Source of the DNA: Promerops cafer
Taxonomy: Eukaryota > Chordata > Aves > Passeriformes > Nectariniidae
DNA: 64,000 nucleotides
Assembly (NCBI GenBank): GCA_013398275.1
Contig: VZSE01009355.1
Span: 124,001-188,000, forward strand
Direction: 5' to 3'
In this document: piece by piece, positions 23,641 to 33,699 of the stretch
Layout: each line of letters begins with the position of its first letter
Numbering within the stretch: position 1 is the stretch's first letter
Notes under the pieces: model-generated
Database searches by the model: none
The model's input: the letters and a program-made list of their open reading frames with translations, nothing else
Told to the model about the DNA's origin: nothing
Position numbers and translations under genes: made by a program

Positions 23641-25094
23641 AGTGCATCCCACACAGCCATCCACAAGACTGACCCAAGCACTGATGGCTATCCAAGCTCC
23701 ACAGCAGTGTCTGTGTGGGGTGTTTTAACAGCAGAAGCCATTTCTGTATGAGCAGGGACACATCTATGGCATTTAACAAGCAGCCCAAGGATAATCACAC
23801 AGAAATTTTGCATGTTCTTCATTTTATTGAGCTGATTCAGGATCCCATCCCTGGGAAAAACACGGTGAAGCATGGAAATTGCCTTAAAGAACTTGAGACT
23901 GCAGCAGAACTGACATGTGGCATTTCTCTCAGTGCAAAGTAAGGCATGCTGCATGGTCAGTTTTTCCCAAGTGAAACAATTCCCACTTGCTGTAGGTATC
24001 ACATCACAGGACAAAAGCCTCTGTGTGGGGGGAGGACTTAAAACTGCATTGAGTGCTAGGAAATTTGTAGGTTCTAGCTGGGCATTTTTAGGATTTTGTG
24101 ATATTTTCTCGCTTTACGGGTTCAGTAAGACCCTCAGATCTGTCACCTTGATAGATACAGTGTGAGATCCATTCTTTTTTTGAGTTTAAAAAAAAAATAG
24201 AAGTAATGCATAAAAGAAAGGGAAAATTTCAAAACATATGGGAAGATACAGGGGAGATATCAAGGTACAATGAATAAAGTGAACTAATCCCTGAGGATGT
24301 GGGGTTTGGTATGGACAGATTTAAATGAGTGATTATTTGTTTAACATTCTGGGCCTAGCTCAGTATCACCATATTTCAATAAAGAAATCAGGGATTCCTG
24401 GAGTTTTGTTTTACTTGGGGTTGATGAGAGGCAAAATATCTGTCTCTATTAGCTGAGGTCTGACTGTAACACTGACTCTGCCTTGATGCAAGAGTAATCT
24501 CTAATTTCAGAGGATGTAGCCATGCAAATGAGTTTTATTCACTCTCAGGATAAAAATTTAATCTCATTCACTTCATATTTAGGCAGAGGATGATAATTAA
24601 GGGAATGCCAAGATGCTTCCTTAGACTATAAATAGTGCCACAAAAACTGTCCTTAATATCTTTAGATTCAACTCCTTACACGCATTTCAAGCAATTCTAC
24701 AGCATAATGATGTCTTGCTTTATATCAAAGGCAGAGCTTGCAAGAACAGAGGCTGTGTTTAACAAACACTGCTGGCTACTGAGACAAGCCATACTGGGGA
24801 ATTGCCTCCAGCAGGAACTACTCAGCAAGGGGAAAATGCATCGAATTAACCGCTAAAGGAAAGATAAAAATCAAACCCAGCATGTGCACTGGAGAGAACA
24901 TACATGCCATAACTTCATAACAGTCCTAAAGCCCATAAATTTTCCTATTGTTGCTTGTGTGACCAAGCTTGTATGACTCATGGATTAGGCTGTGCCAGTC
25001 AGGGATGATTGTGTGACCATCCCCATCTTCCTGCAATAAACACTCTCTGTGTCCCCTGCTCAACACGTGATTTCTTCATTTTCCTCCCTTGCAG
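23641..25094. other. Unique sequence, no gene recognised
   Basis: ORFs of 75-108 codons overlap on both strands at 23.7-24.0 kb, with no recognisable domain. AATAAA and pyrimidine-rich tracts precede the exon-like block at 25.1 kb. Confidence 0.45.
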
Positions 25095-25184
25095 GGCAGA
25101 AACCTCAGTTGCTATTCTGATCCTTGATAAAGGAATGGCTCAGCTGCAGAACTGGAATGAGACACGGGATGGGCAGCAAAGCAT
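25095..25184 (+). other. Exon-like block with acceptor and donor
   Basis: A pyrimidine tract ending CTCCCTTGCAG meets the block at 25095, and the block ends at CAT before GTGAGTAGG, a good donor. The length is 90 bp, a multiple of three. Only one of three frames is open throughout; it starts after one base and reads AETSVAILILDKGMAQLQNW then NETRDGQQS. I do not recognise the peptide. It could be a small coding exon, an exon of a long noncoding RNA, or a chance pair of splice-like sites. No neighbouring exon could be linked to it. Confidence 0.3.
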
Positions 25185-26082
25185 GTGAGTAGGAACCTTT
25201 TACACAACCACAGGCATGGGTTAAACGTCGATGATATCTGGGAAGAGAGAGACTTGCCACGAGCATGTAGCAGAACAGAATTTGGCATGAGCTTCCTCAG
25301 AGGGGAAAAGAGTTCCTTATAAACTAAGAATTTAGCCTAATCTTAGCTCCAGGCATGGGCAGCCTGAAGCACAATCAGCCTCAAGTGTCAGGAGTGTGAT
25401 TCAACCAAAAGGACATGCTGGATTTTTCCATCCAGCCTCTTCTTTTGCCCACTACTCCCATGATGAGAGATGGGGTCAAAAGCCATAAAGTCTTCAGACT
25501 AAAAAGAAATTATAAGTTTAAAAGCCTCCATGCCTTTGCTTTTTTTTCCTAATCCTACTTGATTCCTAACAGAATTAATTTTTTCTTCCAAATAAAACTG
25601 GGGAAGAATAGGATGTGATCAAAAAACATTTGTCCATTTATTTGGTTTTAAAAAAGATATGTGTGGCAATGACAGAAAAAGGTAATCTCTTTCTTTGAAC
25701 TGAGGCGAAGAAAAGGCTCTGAGCATGCAAAAGACAGCATTGCCTGTTCACACAGCTCCTGAGGAGTGGTTTTGACTCTGTTGAGCATCCTTGATCCCTT
25801 GATCCATGTCTTGTGCTGGATGCAAAGCATCAGCGCATCCCTTGTGTGCAGGAGGGAAGGAGCATCCCTCTGGGGATGAGGCTGGAATGGTCCAGCTGCC
25901 AGGCCTGCACCATCATTTGAAACAGTCTCAAATCAGTCTAGGGACTTCCTAATTAGCTCACAGACAACCCCAGTGAGCTTAAACTTACTACTATAGAAAG
26001 ATGCATTAAATGTTTACCTATAGGCACTCAAAGAGTAGTTAGTTACATGGGTGTACCAGGCTTGGGAAATGCCTTATTTAAG

Positions 26083-26099
26083 GAAAAAAAAAAAAAAAA
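26083..26099. repeat. Poly(A) run
   Basis: About 17 A residues; no attached element recognised. Confidence 0.8.
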
Positions 26100-26368
26100 G
26101 ATAGTCCAGGATGGACAGAGAGCACACTTTGGCCCAGAGTTGTTTCAAACCCCCTGCCTATACATCTGCATTGGCTCAAATGGGACTTTCAGTTTTCGGC
26201 TGCCTGAAAGTTGATCCATACCATGTTTGCTGCCCTGCTCCTCCTCCAGCAGATGTGATTTCACACTAAGGTTTTAGGGAATTAAAATGTAGAAGCTCAG
26301 CCAAATGGGCATCAGCATCCATCAGATAAAAAGTTTGAATAAAAGTTGCTTTAATTCAAATAAAATTG

Positions 26369-26378
26369 CCTTATAAGG
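26369..26378. promoter_or_regulatory. CArG-box palindrome
   Basis: CCTTATAAGG fits the SRF consensus CC(A/T)6GG and is a perfect 10-bp palindrome. A single 10-mer is weak evidence on its own. Confidence 0.25.
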
Positions 26379-29289
26379 ACACAACACACAAATATTAACT
26401 ACAGGGGATACAAGCCAGCACTGCGAAATGTCCCACTGGCTTCAACAAGCTGACTTCTGCTGTTAAATACACCTTGTCAGCTGTACTTTGAACCAAGACT
26501 TTTTCTATTCCAGCAGACAAAAAGAAGAACGTTAACTAAATTAGTTTATGCAAAGTATCATTGCCTGTTGTTATACCAAATTTGTAGCTGCTTGCAAGTG
26601 AATGAGCTTCTCTTTTCACAGTCTTTCACTATTCAACCTTGCTTTGCTTTGCTTTTCTCTATTTTCCATTTCTTCTGGTAGTGACCATTGAGAAGAGCAC
26701 CTGTATTTGACACTAAGAGTAGGAATAAACACACAGGTCAGGACACATTTCCTGGATGTGTGGTGTAGAACTGAGCCTTTCATTTCAGTGATGGGCAACC
26801 TGCTTGGATCTAACAGATGCCAGACCAGCAATGCTCTGAGCCCCTTCTGTTTGGAACTGCTTGACTTGCATTTATTTTTATCTTTATTTTGAAAAACATA
26901 AATTTGTTGTCCTTTCTTTCATCCTCTTTCAACTTGCTCCAGCTATTACAGTTCCACTGCATCTGAAAGATGCAGAAGCACCAGTCCAGGAGGGAAAACC
27001 AGTACTGTGGTTTACCTCCTTGTGGGAAAATTTCCCCATGATAAAGACATTTAGTGTCCCAAACCAAGTCAAATGAATATATAGTGGAAACTTCCTCAAG
27101 TCTTTCACGGGGAAGTTTTCTTCAAAAGCTATGCCAGAGTCCTGAGTACAAGATGTTCCTGAACATATTTGCTTTCTGTGATGGTGTAAGTCATGTAGTC
27201 ATGGCAGAGATGAGGGAGAGAGAACACCTAGACCTGCCCTTGCCCTGGGGTCACTTACAGGCTTGTGAGTCCTGAATGATTTCTTTACTCTGTTGGGGTT
27301 TTTCAGCATATTTAACTACGTGACACATTTAATCATTGCTTCTGTCATTTTCCAGACCTTCTCTGACTTGAACATGGTCAGAACTGAGTCCCAGCATCCC
27401 AGTTGACATCTTACCAAGCACTTTATGTATCTCTTTGTATGTCCCAGTGTGGAATTTATCTTCCTCACAAAAGAATGGTGCTGTGATTCTAAATCTGCTC
27501 TTCCTCCATCATTAAAAACTGCAGGCACCTTTTCCCAGTTCTAGAATAAGTAATGGAACCAAACTTCTTCATATGGTTTTAATTTGATTTCTTTTTCCTC
27601 AGCATTTTTCTTACTGATAGTCATGCAAGTTCTCTTCAGCTAGCTTGGAATTATAAAAAATGAGTAGCAGTTCAAAGTATAATTACAAGGAATATATTTT
27701 CTTTCCCAAAATGTTGCCTATCATCAACTAACCTTGTTTCTGAATTATTCCTGCAATAAAGACCATCTCTGAAAAAAAAAATGGATACCACCAGAAAAAG
27801 ATAAATATTACGTAAATCCAAAATATGAGCTAAGCTGGTAAGTGATGTAACACATTAGTACATTGGAGAGATTTGTAATCATCCATAACTCTATTGTCAA
27901 AACACATTTACATACTGGAGAGTGTAAGTCCCCTTTTTGTATATCACTTAATATATAGCTTTATTTTGATATAGGAGTACAGATCAATACATTTCCTTTG
28001 AAATGAAAAATATTTGTAAAACAATTAAAATTTTGGTCTGAGTACTGCAATGCTGTGTGTGTGTAAAATCTGTCACGCAAGAAAGTGATTGAAGTTGTAC
28101 TTACTAGGTGCATTTTAATGTATCTGGATGTTATTTTAATTAATACTATTATTACAATCTCATTTAATCTCACTTTGCTAATTCTCTGCCAAGCAAATCG
28201 CTTTGAAGGTGAACTGCATAAAAGCTGACTCTGTAAAATGCCTTTCTTTTAGGAAAAGCTCTGAAGAATAATGGTTTCCAGGGTGTGACCAGAATTCCTG
28301 CTTATTTACGTGCATTATTCCCATCCTCCCTCCTGGCATGCCTACAGCTGAGTACACATTTTACACTGTGTCATCTTTCACCTACCATGTTAATTGTTAT
28401 GAGCTGTCCCAATTATTTTTAAGAAAGAGGAAAAGCTGCAGAAGACAACTTTCCAAGAAATGTGTAACAAAACCAAGTTTGAAGTTCTTTGTGAATCTTG
28501 CTCAGAATTTCTAATACTTCTTGTTTGCCTAGCCTGGGTGCAAGTGAGGATGCCAAGGAGGTTTCAGAAATTCCTTCAATTCTGAAATAGTATCATTGGT
28601 ATTCTTAAAACAGTATTTAAATAATGTTTAAATACATATTTTCTATTTTTTCCCACCACCATTTCCACCAAATAAAAAGATAGTTAGATTCCTTTTTACT
28701 TCCAACAAAACATTTGCAAGACATTTCAAGTAAAAAAAAATAATTCTAGAGATGTTGTCAGGCCCTTTATAAAATTCTGGAAACTCATACAAAAGTGATT
28801 TTGGCATTTGAAAGGTGAACAGCCTCCTGTACTGAAGATATCAGTTGGTCAAAATGCTCAGAGGTAATCTTCTGCTCCCACTACTTCTTCCTTGCCTTTA
28901 CTTCAAACCCACCATCTTAAAAAGAGAGGACCATATGACTGGAACACATTTCCATCCCAGGTAAGTGCATTTGTCAATGGATATTAAAACCAACCACCAT
29001 GGGAACTGCTCAGACTTGCTGAGGCACATGTGGTATCCCCTACAGTCCCTTTTTGGGATCTGTTTGGGATTTCAACCACCAAGTGGTGCTGTTGCAAAAG
29101 CTAACCATTCTAGAACACGCTCCCTGCTTTTAGAATGACCCAAGGCATGCATTAAACCCAATAAAATGTTCATGTATTTGCATACTCACACGAATATCTT
29201 TCCTATAAATATTCAAATTTTTATCATCAAACGAAATCACAGTGGAATTTGTTAATATGTAGAGAAAAATACATGTCTTCAAAGTATAT

Positions 29290-29400
29290 AAAATATCACA
29301 TGTTTTGAAGTCTGGTCAAGTGCCTAATTAATCAGATCAATGTCTTCTGATTATCCCAATTAAAATCCCCAGAATTCAAAGATGACTTTCTCCAGCGTGC
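29290..29400. promoter_or_regulatory. TAAT-rich block, possible homeodomain-bound enhancer
   Basis: Within about 70 bases there are CCTAATTAATCAGATC, TCTGATTATCCCAATT and AATTAAAATCC. These contain TAATTA and GATTA cores typical of homeodomain (LIM/paired and OTX/bicoid-type) sites. It lies in the CR1-free stretch. Function is inferred; AT-rich DNA gives such cores often. Confidence 0.25.
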
Positions 29401-29461
29401 TTTGAGCAATGTTTCAGATTCTTCAAGACAGAACAGGGACTTGTTCAAAGTAATATTTTAC

Positions 29462-29504
29462 TTTTTTTTTCTTTTTTTTTTGTTTTTTTTTTTTTTTTTT
29501 TTTT
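29462..29504. repeat. Poly(T)-rich tract
   Basis: About 43 bases of T with single C or G interruptions. Confidence 0.9.
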
Positions 29505-29998
29505 CCATGTCAAAACCTCAGATCCAAAGGCGACAGATAAAATAAGGTGACTGTTTGGAGAGCTGGATTGCTTCTCATTAAAAATTCAGAGACCTGCTTA
29601 AAGTGTAAAAGAAACCCACCTATGCTAAGGGTTAGCACGAGGGAAAATAACACCCCACCCCCCAGAATAACAGCTGAAGAAGTAGAAATACCTAGAAAGA
29701 AGCAACTTCAGAACAACAGGAACATCTGTAGGGGAAAGGTTGGAAAACGGCAAGGACCAAACACATCTCCCTTTTCCCTGGCTGTGAAAACAGGCTGTCT
29801 ACAATGCTTTTTTTCAGTGCACACATATTTGGCGAGATTAAGGTGGCACATCTCAAATTACAAGGCGTCTGATTGCCCACAGACCCAGACACAGGGCAAA
29901 ACCCCTCCACTCGTGCAAGCTCTGGGAGGTTTGCCTCCCATCAGAGGTAGGCAGCCCCTCTGCCCAGGACTTTTCCTTCTAGACTTCTTCTGCTGCTG

Positions 29999-30013
29999 CT
30001 TTTTTTCTTTTTT

Positions 30014-30045
<32 letters not shown>
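29999..30045. repeat. Poly(T)-rich tract
   Basis: About 47 bases of T with a few C residues, following CTTCTGCTGCTGC. Confidence 0.9.
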
Positions 30046-30375
30046 CCCTACTGCAAATATGAAGTTCCCGGGCTAGGGCTGCCTTCAGAGGCTTAACCCT
30101 TTGCCTACCTCCCGAGGAACGTTTGTTCACCAGCCACAGGAAAGTTTTCTATTCCTAGCACTGTTTGTCTGCTTCAGGAGATTAAAAGCTGAGTCACATT
30201 TTAGGCATTTCTCAGATCTGACTACAGTGCCTGGGCTGGGTGGGGGACGCACAGGATTTAATTCGAGTTCCCTCATTTTAGCTGAAAAAGCTCTAAATCA
30301 GATGGAAACAACATTCAGGAACAGGGTGAGATAAAAACCTTTGGAACTAGAGTTATACAAGTTTGAGGAGGTTTG

Positions 30376-30430
30376 GGTTTTGTTGGTTGGTTTTTTTGTT
30401 TTGGTGGTTTGTTTTTTTTTTTCTTTTTGA
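30376..30430. repeat. T/G-rich low-complexity tract
   Basis: TTTTGTTGGTTGG followed by T runs with GG interruptions. Confidence 0.8.
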
Positions 30431-31860
30431 TTGGCAGAGCAGCAAGTTTTAGTACAGAATTCTTAGGAGGCAGTCGTGAAAGATGACTTTTGTTCTCCAT
30501 CTGGGCAACAAGCGACTCAGGCAGAACTTATGAGACAGATACAAATTGTGGAATCCCCTCAACAGGACCATTTCAATTACAGAATCCCCTAAATCGGATA
30601 ATTTTATGCTTGAAAAAATCCAGAGAAAGGACAATTGCAACTAATGACAACATCTGTATTGTAATCTATGGTGGTAAATGTTTCAATAAAACTGTGACAA
30701 CTTTCCAGGTAGATTAAAATGTCTTAAAGGAGATGGTACAAAGCTTGGACAGCAAAAGAGGGCTAATTATCTTTACACAGGCAGGGGAACGAGAAAAAAA
30801 TCCATGGTTAAACAGGAAAAGAAAAAAACTTATTGAGCTAGTAAAAGTATTCTTTAAGGAAACTATCCGGTGACCCCTATCATTTAAACTGTCACCTCGT
30901 ATCTTATATGACCACGTTCTTATGGTTATGACTTGCTCAATTATGCTCAAATCAAACAGAAAAGAAAGATGACTTAAGCATGTAAATTTAGAGGGAGACT
31001 TGGAGGCATGCAGCTAAATTTATCAGCCATCTATCTCTGTGAGCAATCTCCCTAAATAAAAAGTTTGGGAACCAGTCGCTGCTGGTTGCTGATGAACTTT
31101 CCATGTTTTTGGCTCTTGCCATCCTTAATGGATGAATCTGTGAGTCAAAACAGGAGGAACTGTACACAAATCCATCCTAAGGTCTGTTCTTAACAGTGGG
31201 TGTTTCTCCCAGCATTTATTTTTGTGTCATGGCGGGTGACTTCCTTGACAGAAATGCTGACTGAAGAAATAAATCTGTCAAAGATTTGCAAATAATTGGG
31301 AAAAAAAAAATTAAAAGAGAAGTCAGTGAGAGAGAGCAGGGGCTTACGGCACTGTAGCTCTGTGTCTCTAATTCACCTGTTTGACATGTCCTACAGTGAC
31401 TTGTGAACAGGGGTAGGAATAGCAGCACATGCTGGCAGTGTGAGCAAAGTGTGTCCATGTGTGTGCATGTGGGAGACAGAGGGAGCGTGGGGGACAGAGG
31501 GGCGGGAAGGGGGGAGTGGATGGACCAGTAGAGTGCAAACACAGAGACATTCCTGCAATAAAATACTCGTCTGCTGAGAATCGCAGTCTGGAAGGGATGG
31601 TGGTGATTTAACGAAAGAATTCTCTAAAATGTTCCCTGGTGCTAACACTGTTTTTAATAATATGAAGAGGTTTTGCCAGGAAGAGGAATAAAATTTTAAA
31701 TTGGATTAAAAAAAAAAAAAAGGAAAATAGGCACGGGATGGTTTTTTTAGAGCACACAGGGGGAAAAATGACCTTTACGACTGTTTTGTAATTTTCAAAA
31801 AAATGCCTCATTCTCTGAATTTCCCCAGCCAGGCAAGGTTGTTATAAATGGTAGGTAGGG

Positions 31861-32026
31861 AAAGCAGAGTGTGGCAATAAAGGGGTTAATCCACGGAGCA
31901 CAGAGCCATCTGGCTGAGCTGGTTTGTTATAATCGAGCAGATTATGTTCACGGGACTCAGAGTTTAAGGCTCCTCTCCCATAGAGCAACTCTGCACAACC
32001 CAAGCAGACCAACTTTGGGACTTTGA
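31861..32026 (+). promoter_or_regulatory. Putative promoter and 5' UTR
   Basis: The sequence just before the short signal-like ORF is unique, denser in CpG than its flanks, and includes GTTATAATCGAGC and GAGTTTAAGGCTCCTCTCCC. A start site somewhere at 31.9-32.0 kb would give a 5' UTR of about 50-130 bases before the ATG at 32027. No database or expression support is available, so this is inferred from what follows: ATG, donor and G-run cluster. Confidence 0.3.
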
Positions 32027-32109
32027 ATGAACGTATTTACATCCATCTTTCTCTTCATGTCGACTTTTCTGGAAACATTCACACGGATGCCATGGTTACT
32101 CCTACCACG
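32027..32109 (+). other. Candidate first exon with signal-peptide-like ORF
   Basis: An ATG at 32027 opens a frame reading MNVFTSIFLFMSTFLETFTR then MPWLLLP. It is rich in Phe, Leu and Ile and resembles a signal peptide or membrane anchor. A splice donor, CCACG|GTAAGG, cuts after 32109; without splicing the frame ends at TAA 32111-32113. In-frame ATGs at 32057 and 32087 could also serve as starts. Immediately downstream is a G-run cluster (32147-32176), a pattern common at the first exon-intron boundary of vertebrate genes. I do not recognise the protein, and no second exon is identified. A noncoding first exon is equally possible. Confidence 0.3.
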
Positions 32110-32146
32110 GTAAGGGAAATTTGACGTTTTCTAATAGGGTCCTAAG

Positions 32147-32212
32147 AGGGCGGGGAGGGGAGGGGGGGAGAGGGGTCCTTTAAAGAAGTATAATGGGGAG
32201 GAGGTGGGGGTC
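32147..32212 (+). other. G-run cluster with quadruplex potential
   Basis: GGGCGGGGAGGGGAGGGGGG, then GAGAGGGG, then GGGGAGGAGGTGGGGG after a short gap, provide well over four runs of three or more G on the plus strand. Such runs just inside a first intron on the nontemplate strand are associated with R-loops and promoter-proximal regulation. Here they begin about 37 bases past the donor at 32110. Confidence 0.6.
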
Positions 32213-33200
32213 TTGTAAGCGGTAGATGTGTCCCAAATGTTGCCTTTCCCATTGTGCCTCCTCCTTCCCTCTCCCCTACTTGCCCTATAGTTTGCTTCAG
32301 TCCTGAGGTTCCACTCTCCTCCTGATCCTTACGCTGTTGTTCGGGTCCCTGGAAAGAAAGCGGTGTAGGAGAAATGCGAGGTGCTACAGGAAATCTGATT
32401 TTAGAGGCAGAAGCAAAGGAGACTTTTAATTTTGTCTTAAGAGGGAAACAAGCAAGTTCAGATATAACAAAAGGGGTTGAAAATCTTGACCATGGATTGC
32501 AAGAACCAGCCTTAGCACACGTAGCATGCTCACCCTCCGGCAAAGTTAGAGCCCACGACAAGCAAAGCTAAAATTCCCAATTTCTAAACCTCGCCTGCCA
32601 CAGGTAACCAGCTTCACTGGGGCTTTCATATTTTGTGTGTGTGCCAGACACTGGAAACCCTGTTCATGACCTTTGAATCAAACCTCATTCTCCTCAAACC
32701 CAAACATTAAATTCTTTGGGAAGAGCTGGAGATCAAAAGATTCCCTGCACATCTGTGTCTAGGTGAAAAAGATGCACTCGCTCTGTGCTGGAATGGCAGG
32801 GAAACTATTCTTACGTTGCAGCTCCCAGCGTTTGGTGCGTACCTTCTAGGAATGCAGCACACAACTAATCAACAGAGGTGCACATCTAGAGAGCAAAACA
32901 GAAAGCTGTTTCTCATCTAAACAGCTGAAATGCAGCTTAAAGCGTCAGTTACTGGCGAGTCCTTATGGAGACACCAAACTACTCTTAGCCAAGAGGGGAA
33001 AAAGTCCTTGAATGGTTTAGATAGTTTTCTGATCAGTTCTTAATCCTTCATTAAAATAAACGGGAAAGCTCTGTGCTGGTCCTATCTCTCAAACTATAAA
33101 TATGCAGTATCTGGAGAGATGGATATTTTGGATTGAATAGGGCTGCTATGCGGACATTCTCTGGTTCCTATATTGCAAAACCAGTTATTTAGAGATGACT

Positions 33201-33224
33201 CTGTGTGTGTGTGTGTGTGTGTGT
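33201..33224. repeat. (TG)n microsatellite
   Basis: About 12 TG units, followed by ATGAGGGGGG. Confidence 0.95.
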
Positions 33225-33699
33225 ATGAGGGGGGTTGCTTCTCCCCCTCCCCCCTTTTTAAATAGACAGGGATGTGTGCTACATGGTCCAGAGGATTGTT
33301 GTGAGCTACAACCTTTCACAAAACACTCTTTGCTCTCAGGCTCGTGTGATTTGTTGCATGAGAAGTGCATATGGTATGTGAAGTTTTGCCTTTGCATTGT
33401 GCCTTCAGGAAAATATTCAGACAAGTAGGAGAGGCATTCTCAGGCGCAGAAATACCTGATATGTGCAAGCTTGCAAGTGAAGAAGTGGCACATGAAGCAC
33501 TTATAAATGGGATGCAAGGAAAAGGGAAATCTAATAGTAATAGAAAAGAAAAAAGAAAGAAAGAAAAAAAAAGTCTTGCCAGACAAAAGCAGCAGAGAAT
33601 GGAAGAGTTCAGCATGGTCCCAGCTGCTGGTAGTAAAAAGACTGGTCTGAGATACACGTGTAAATACCAGGGGCTCTGTGTGTGAGCACAGTGGGGGGA

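Larger units (their letters stand above)
25185..29289. other. Unique sequence, no gene recognised
   Basis: It contains a CC(A/T)6GG palindrome at 26369-26378, a poly-A run at 26083-26099 and a consensus splice donor (CCCAGGTAAGTGC) at 28961 with no convincing exon before it. No repeat family is recognised over these 4 kb. Confidence 0.45.
29505..31860. other. Unique sequence upstream of the candidate promoter
   Basis: It contains a second poly-T tract (29999-30045) and a T/G tract (30376-30430). A 171-codon plus ORF (29547-30062) ends in the translated poly-T, has no recognised domain, and is probably chance. A minus-strand frame of 108 codons (31216-31542) arises from purine-rich plus-strand sequence. 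Confidence 0.45.

Noticed and set aside
24960..25184. Possible LTR (AATAAA followed by a CTCTGTG-type stretch before the exon-like block)
   Set aside because: No matching second LTR, no primer-binding site, no TG...CA boundaries and no gag or pol sequence seen.
28925..28960. Mini-exon before a perfect CCCAG|GTAAGT donor
   Set aside because: No proper acceptor with a pyrimidine tract adjacent; a lone donor match is common.
29547..30062. 171-codon ORF ending in poly-Phe
   Set aside because: Its end is a poly-T tract, and the rest has no domain or conserved pattern.
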